Positions 51,601-54,416 of a stretch of 54,416 bases of DNA are shown here, piece after piece. Source of the DNA: Chamaesiphon polymorphus CCALA 037. Lineage in GTDB: Bacteria > Cyanobacteriota > Cyanobacteriia > Cyanobacteriales > Chamaesiphonaceae. A model generated the notes under the pieces. It did no database searches, was not told the DNA's origin, and worked only from the letters and a program-made list of their open reading frames with translations. The position numbers and the translations under genes are program-made. Location of the stretch: assembly GCF_003003845.1 (NCBI RefSeq), contig NZ_PVWO01000001.1, positions 1-54,416 of the forward strand. Direction: 5' to 3'. Every line of letters begins with the position of its first letter. Positions within the stretch are counted from its first letter, which is position 1.

Positions 51601-52102
51601 GAATCCCCCAATTCTCATAGTGGCGGTCGATGTTATCGATCCAATAATCAAAAACAAGATATCCAGCTAATAGATCGGCAGCAGTTTCAACCTGTGGAGG
51701 GAGAGTATATTTAAGCGGAAGAGCTATCCGATCGAGGTCGGCTGTGGTCAGAACAGTCTCGACCGTATATGAATAATTGCCTTGCCCAAAACATTGATTT
51801 AATAAGCTTTTACCAGATTGTTCATTATGATTAGGCTGCAAATAGTCACCACTGATAATTGCCCTCCGCCCATCAAATAATTCAGCAAATTCATAAGTAG
51901 CAGCCGGAAGATCGATTAGTTTAGCTAACTCGTGGGTGATTTTCTCGACCCAAGCTCCATTCAAGCTTTCTTCATCAAATTTAAGAATAACTGTTCCAGA
52001 ATCGGGTAGGTTTACTCGATATTTTTCAGCGGCTCCGCCTTCAATTTCTTGAGCATTTTCAAAAGCCACCGCTGAAATTTCTAATACCGAGAAGTTAGTC
52101 AT
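45683..52102 (-). CDS. Giant HipA-kinase / RNA-polymerase-like / SLOG multidomain protein
   Basis: A 2139-aa protein. (1) About 1-290: HipA-like kinase, with NIDRHYEN (Asp159, Asn164) as catalytic loop and TYDHGLG (Asp183) as metal-binding motif. (2) About 295-356: Pro/Ser-rich linker. (3) From Met357: a region with DGASII (508-513), SYYIKGTVTPL (Lys547), RFPVLNRG (755-762) and MKADFDGDQIALF with the Asp triad 834-838. These are, in order, the signatures of the two double-psi barrels of QDE-1/RDR- and YonO-type RNA polymerases; ADFDGD is the Mg site. (4) About 900-1990: long helical and beta regions, no match seen. (5) From about 2030: SLOG-like domain (VVMVTGNRTGKD, KILVGNDTGIDL), then a Glu/Gln tail. 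It overlaps the upstream gene by four bases. Polymerase activity is inference. Confidence 0.6.
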   Translation of the reverse strand: MTNFSVLEISAVAFENAQEIEGGAAEKYRVNLPDSGTVILKFDEESLNGAWVEKITHELAKLIDLPAATYEFAELFDGRRAIISGDYLQPNHNEQSGKSLLNQCFGQGNYSYTVETVLTTADLDRIALPLKYTLPPQVETAADLLAGYLVFDYWIDNIDRHYENWGIQIDTTTGRKELLPTYDHGLGLGYLLFEEEYLDLDPANHVQNQSSAFSGSKGRSLSMSGMLATVVSIKPNAVRVWMERITQIDSQIVTQLFDRIPDGWIGERAKNFAIELLEFNRQQIASICELALPEVPEIENPPNSPEPPAAPVRNQPRPPTPNSPDTSNSPEPTTPADSLPIISTSANDNQSPGNTNMSIELINYDLINRRPQIGLTTGTIRSEIREGTAIEQLLRRQGLLKEGEQPIFYVAPYSKYINADDLTKHTPEGTVLLATSSAQLYFGTPEVKAAIKTLMPLETQIPGYARGLFAKGQSQSLDRPLKVLVVDHETGQNNYDIPEIAIRNIAADGASIIDRSVGERMKLIEDVGLSQVRGYSLDPQIGSYYIKGTVTPLNLQKYFATHGVDVDVDLVLTTSMLKGLGGGKLPPEIGIHQVNPQDLFITRTERFRQTTAKLGSVQDLYALGLAKDVSIPVQTAIQDLQQKQMDLISLAEDYVRTFKISQQEEVRKGKPEVELPGNIAFIDTILESKNWGLLELPSVRANLQEYVDGQIKNINEGAISSMRGEFRPIVVCGELKHNQIAGAGLTTGDKHVALRFPVLNRGQVQAVTVNNDISFFLNPELEGIIPDAIYIGRQTLAEIEQDDPQSYQQIIEEFGSLEAAKASWRTNLEAMKADFDGDQIALFAERDYPNFYQEVVDNLTPEKLMHFVSKDKKQLIQSEDLPGMVVERLKDYVGIINSELSKINKLYASLDFIITSTDGELSTADRRSAEKLKTETLQLIYSSFQKYRVDAQSLVEPDVNLQLEIPPELQATFERFTPFYSVDFIKEQIDNPRAQANYLYMVRKPIAQLLGAYHAATLAAKPINAKKGIVFPSDLIEDMEKVKSMKLTAIREGKADPALLVDYLENYASVRERLSKIIDLSQPLTSNQRTIDPDTNLPLIFTEKIDVTPNYHYNPAQIDTYLRDYQTVVLRKCIEVVDRENQRAVDFVKSGVKPSEGTVYAVTDKLPQLDAGIQLLKRFIVEENHQNRLPTSSSMTLNALIGQLRSVPVEPEMKAMVANFRDDYQNLQSTIALEKKALDDFKYGKPIVLNIYTNDGSKVVIGDCNVSEINTFRQLEGKGAIEASNGLVTFYPDRSSTWEGIDYQYTLGSIAKTSAMTEGKQPIGDFEFEVLHNRIDELKAESCEVLADFRAQIEQRGWDKREVFAATAQMVGEKAISQDFLLSALPQTLNEFIFDRGAGQIIMDTQYPDYLTKPTKYFVMAGSDGTKQLKAQAEVDGKQQWIEAGELTGYGIQLLDKTSFQGTIEPNYNTVTFKSPLEAGTQRSVLVGKLTSEGKNLIDRGQVKDLHVVRTQTPSYRLIVPSEQIDIQVSNLAPEIIAILGEGKSTQLKLDRLKIFDNKFSGTVEINDRTHYLSGVNFDKFDKKNRDNVNTTIRKEQFESISVEMVRETELESTIEVYSGETRIGEITQTAEQKFWSNRINELENATEISIKVQSVIPKQVGYKVSIDENTLYNSNVWADVEPARTYQRTKKDEVQSPKLTAKELKSAEFKSDRVKAVLEEASRNLRRQADSNSFPQSFSVKVTVPVVDESGLKEVEQLQLVIPDNKLHKIEKHFDRDEIKYTKIERGIPDTYEESRRGYTVLRINTEELDPKVKTTISKQLGKPVSQADYQAKLADIPVIREWVPIKLNNLKQWIEQYPQSTNIPVLDLSKSKPVPFALKPITGEVQTRFKGKAMAINNSIVFEFVNDRQRDTAMYHLGLPIGAKLPTEDGKTRYFAIVEAATLQTYLNDRAVNHVLVKDGIKRDNPILASYGTNKDWTKLPSRSQVDIVMGFAANKYIGIPLEAKSRTTMYRDNWAANANTTTYKSTDVVMVTGNRTGKDTSNELLAQHFRTQYLPLLDLAIAAKAKILVGNDTGIDLMVRDRLSELGYNLHLNSAGIYEAGASNDDRSQVQTEQSISAFISKQEQEQEQEEMEMAM

Positions 52103-52830
52103 ACAATCACTTTTCCTGTAACTAACTCAAAACATCGATTAGCATAAAGATCGACTTTGCTTACAACTGCAACTAGAATTTTATTGCCCAAGTATGGATC
52201 GTCGCTAACATTAATAAGCTCGATTTCAGTAATATCATTTCCCAATAAAGAGAAGTAAGGAGGAAGTAAGCCTAATTCATCTGATGCTACTTTAACTACT
52301 ACTCTCCCGTTCGAGGCAAGATCGTACTGAAGTTTGGAATAAGCTGCCAGATTAGATTTAACATCAGAATTTACTTCCTGTAAGACACAGTAAAACTGAT
52401 ATTCACCGTAACTGTTTGGTTTGATAATCGGACAAATATCATAGCTATCGCCATTAATATTACCTCCAGTAATAGCGATAAAGGTGAGGCGATCGATGTT
52501 AGGATAATCCAAGCCTAAAAACTTGCATCTGCGTTCTGTATCAGGACGTAGGCGAGGCATTCTAACGCTAAAAATGTCAGGAATTGTATAGGCAATTTCT
52601 TTGCCATCAACTGTGGGCAGGGACACCATTTCAGCCATACCTCGATACTTATGTGCCAATCGTTGATATGCACGAGTATGGGTGGCTTCATAACCGCGAT
52701 CTGATTTGACAAGTCTCATCAGTGGTTGCCATTGCCCATCTTCTGGTACTACCCAGCCTAAATATAAGCCAATGATTTTGGATTCCTCGATCTGAGCAAT
52801 GCCGCTGTGCCAATTTTGAACCGTAGTCAT
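52099..52830 (-). CDS. Unrecognised partner protein of the giant RNAP-like protein
   Basis: A 243-aa protein from MTTVQNWHSGIAQIEESKII (52830), with AGGA seven bases upstream; an ATG 24 codons earlier lacks a site. Mixed alpha/beta. Central phrases are RRCKFLGLDYPNIDRLTFIA and ITGGNINGDSYDICPIIKPN, followed by a beta-rich end (VVVKVASDELGLLPPYFSLL). It vaguely recalls HIRAN-type or oligonucleotide-binding beta folds, but no firm match. Its stop overlaps the giant gene start (ATGA), so both are translationally coupled and probably form one functional unit. Confidence 0.65.
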   Translation of the reverse strand: MTTVQNWHSGIAQIEESKIIGLYLGWVVPEDGQWQPLMRLVKSDRGYEATHTRAYQRLAHKYRGMAEMVSLPTVDGKEIAYTIPDIFSVRMPRLRPDTERRCKFLGLDYPNIDRLTFIAITGGNINGDSYDICPIIKPNSYGEYQFYCVLQEVNSDVKSNLAAYSKLQYDLASNGRVVVKVASDELGLLPPYFSLLGNDITEIELINVSDDPYLGNKILVAVVSKVDLYANRCFELVTGKVIV

Positions 52831-52902
52831 ACTTTTATCCTGGAACTTAACTTTAAGATGAAGATAACTAGAATCATTAAACTTTGCTAACGATCGAAGC
52901 AA

Positions 52903-53082
52903 GTTTTATCCACGTTCTTATTTTAGCAAAAATAAAGTTATAATATCCAAATTTAAGATTTTGGAATTTAGTCAACCGATCTACAGCATTCATTTTAGTT
53001 TCATTTGAAAATAATTTAATAATTTACACTATAGCTTGTTTAACTATTGTAAATAACAGTTGCCTCGATTCTCGCTATAATT
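52903..53082. promoter_or_regulatory. Likely promoter region of the giant-gene operon
   Basis: An AT-rich 180-base gap. On the minus strand TATTATAAC and GCTAAAATAAG occur about 20 bases apart, giving possible -35/-10 elements ahead of the 52830 start. No clear operator. Confidence 0.3.
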
Positions 53083-53823
53083 CTAATTGGGAATATCATC
53101 CTCATCTTCCACATGTCTAGAGATGATTTTAGGCGGCGGTGGTTTAGTAGATTGAATTGTCATACCTATAAAATTCTGATGACTTTGAGCTAGAAATCTC
53201 TGAATCCTTACTCTCATTAATAATGGAATTTCGCTGTTTTCGGGGTGAGCTAAATGATGAAGAATTGCCCGACTTGCTTCGATGAATTCGATTTCTGTCG
53301 GATTGGTAATTATCCCTGGCAGATCGCAGATATTAAAGGTATCTGTTTCGTCGTCCGGCTTCTCTAAATTGCCCCAAACTCGTGCGTGTTGATTTCGCAC
53401 CCAATTGAGCTGCCAATCGTAATTACATAGTTCTTGAAAGTACTTAATACTGTCTCGATGTCCGTTACTGACAAACCAGAAACTATGTCTGATATCATCG
53501 GTAAGAATACCTGAGAGATTTATCCATTTCAAAAACTTTACTTGAGAGTGGCTGGCTAACTTAACTACTAATCTTTTATGAGTATGCGCTAATTTGAAGA
53601 TTTCATCGGCAGCTAAACTATTGGTAATAAAATATTTACTAGGAGTGTGAGATTCTAATAGAGCGGGATTGTAGATTTCGCTTAATGACGAGTTAGGGCT
53701 GGTATCGACAACGATCGGAATGACTTGGTAATCTTTGAGAAACAAACTTTCAGTCAAGGCTCTAACCGCCCAGGATTTACCTACCTGTGGTAAATTACCG
53801 CCAATCCAATGAATTTGAGCCAT
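53083..53823 (-). CDS. ParA/MobD-like P-loop protein
   Basis: A 246-aa protein. The N-terminus HWIGGNLPQVGKSWAVRALT is a P-loop of the deviant ParA/MinD kind (GGxxxxVGKS), followed by IPIVVDTSPNSS in the position of switch I. The rest of the ATPase fold is divergent. WFVSNGHRDSIKYF and NICDLPGI follow. The C-terminus is Pro/acidic (STKPPPPKIISRH ... EDEDDIPN). Related P-loop proteins take part in plasmid partition or mobilisation (MobD). It overlaps the DUF192 gene by one base and is followed by a gap of 253 bases to the giant-gene operon. Confidence 0.6.
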   Translation of the reverse strand: MAQIHWIGGNLPQVGKSWAVRALTESLFLKDYQVIPIVVDTSPNSSLSEIYNPALLESHTPSKYFITNSLAADEIFKLAHTHKRLVVKLASHSQVKFLKWINLSGILTDDIRHSFWFVSNGHRDSIKYFQELCNYDWQLNWVRNQHARVWGNLEKPDDETDTFNICDLPGIITNPTEIEFIEASRAILHHLAHPENSEIPLLMRVRIQRFLAQSHQNFIGMTIQSTKPPPPKIISRHVEDEDDIPN

Positions 53824-54338
53824 CAGTTTCGCCCCGCATAAGTCAGCTCGATCTCTGTATCATTTTTAATACCTAATTTCTCAACAATTCCTGCTTTAAC
53901 TTCCATCACCGCATCATATTTTTGTGGAAGTGAATAGTTGGTACATTTATCGGTACAGGGAGTCACGTTGGCATATAGCCCCACGACTCGGTTCTTGTTG
54001 ATAAAAATCAGATCTGTAGCAAATTCCATTCCTTTACCACTAAATGTCAATGGTTGTTGAGTCGTGGTTTGATATAACATTCCCCGATCTGATGGAATAT
54101 CTGGGCGATGGGTTAAGCCCGTTTGTTGAGTAATAGCTGTTTTTGCCACTTCTAATTTAATTGCCTTATTGCCAATCATCGCCTGTGCAGCTATTGGCAA
54201 AATTATTGGCTTGTTATTAGTGACTTTAAATAAGCTACTAACATCAACTCCATGTAAGTAAATTGGAGCTAATAGCATCACTAAATATGGAAGTTGCGCT
54301 TTAGTCAGAAAGACTCTTTTGTTGTTGAAATTAAGCAT
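53823..54338 (-). CDS. DUF192 family exported or membrane-anchored protein
   Basis: A 171-aa protein with an N-terminal membrane segment (AQLPYLVMLLAPIYLHGVDV) and the DUF192 core at about 55-170: RPDIPSDRGMLYQT, a KGMEFATDLIFINKNRVVGL stretch, PCTDKCTNY with two Cys, and AVMEVKAGIVEKLGI. Family members are small periplasmic or surface beta-proteins of unknown function, widespread in cyanobacteria and archaea. The one-base overlap with the P-loop gene suggests they are translated together. The start is ATG at 54338; no strong RBS. Confidence 0.85.
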   Translation of the reverse strand: MLNFNNKRVFLTKAQLPYLVMLLAPIYLHGVDVSSLFKVTNNKPIILPIAAQAMIGNKAIKLEVAKTAITQQTGLTHRPDIPSDRGMLYQTTTQQPLTFSGKGMEFATDLIFINKNRVVGLYANVTPCTDKCTNYSLPQKYDAVMEVKAGIVEKLGIKNDTEIELTYAGRN

Positions 54339-54416
54339 TGGTTTTAGGGGGAAAGGGGAAAGGGTTTTGATGTAAGCTCAATCCAAAATCCTCTCCCCTG
54401 CTCCCAACTCCCAACT

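Noticed and set aside
1-54416. tRNA or rRNA genes
   Set aside because: No tRNA acceptor/T-arm patterns or rRNA stretches were recognised on either strand by eye; a covariance scan would be decisive.

Overview
The window reads as part of a cyanobacterial plasmid. Evidence for Cyanobacteria: the HIP1 octamer GCGATCGC is scattered throughout, and there are lineage-typical families (a DUF2808 protein, an OprB-type iron/carbohydrate porin without SLH domain, a CyRepA1-type replication protein). Evidence for a plasmid or large mobile region: the 1356-residue CyRepA1-like replication protein, three tyrosine recombinases, two miniature inverted-repeat elements, several toxin-antitoxin-like pairs, many truncated genes and no housekeeping gene. 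I cannot name the genus from sequence alone.

Layout. 1-2.5 kb: the start of a PIN toxin with its antitoxin, a tyrosine recombinase, a frameshifted resolvase-like remnant and a CoiA-like protein. 2.7-7.3 kb (minus strand): a complete four-gene anti-phage QatABCD operon. 7.5-9.2 kb: a two-TM protein, a CHAP/peptidoglycan-binding hydrolase and a 55-aa conserved protein. 9.6-11.7 kb: an XRE/ImmA-IrrE regulator overlapping a PIN-like gene, then a NACHT remnant. 12-14.4 kb: an alkaline phosphatase with RTX-like tail.

14.6-36.1 kb is a metal-homeostasis island: DUF2808 protein, RND adaptor, YnfA, CusA/CzcA-type RND pump, a RelE-helicase-TPR fusion, a Zn/Cd-type P1B ATPase behind an SmtB-like operator, a cobalamin riboswitch in front of a degenerate short gene, a porin, a His-rich lipoprotein, a MerR regulator with a divergent MerR-type promoter, an OmpR-type two-component system, two methyltransferase genes (one broken) and an Nramp transporter. 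Direct TTTCA repeats at 11-bp spacing precede three transcription units and probably mark the regulon of the response regulator.

36.1-39.5 kb: a pseudogene, a 284-bp Tn3-type miniature element with a perfect 5-bp target duplication, and two tyrosine recombinases. 39.5-45.6 kb: plasmid replication, with the rep Shine-Dalgarno buried in a hairpin. 45.7-54.3 kb (minus strand): a DUF192 protein, a ParA/MobD-like P-loop protein, an unrecognised 243-aa protein and, overlapping it by four bases, a giant 2139-aa protein.

The giant protein is the most unusual object here. It has a HipA-like kinase signature at the N-terminus, a proline-rich linker, a central region carrying the two signatures of double-psi-beta-barrel RNA polymerases of the QDE-1/RDR/YonO type (DGA...KG and R-x-P...ADFDGD), and a C-terminal SLOG-like Rossmann domain. 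I know of no described system with this architecture.
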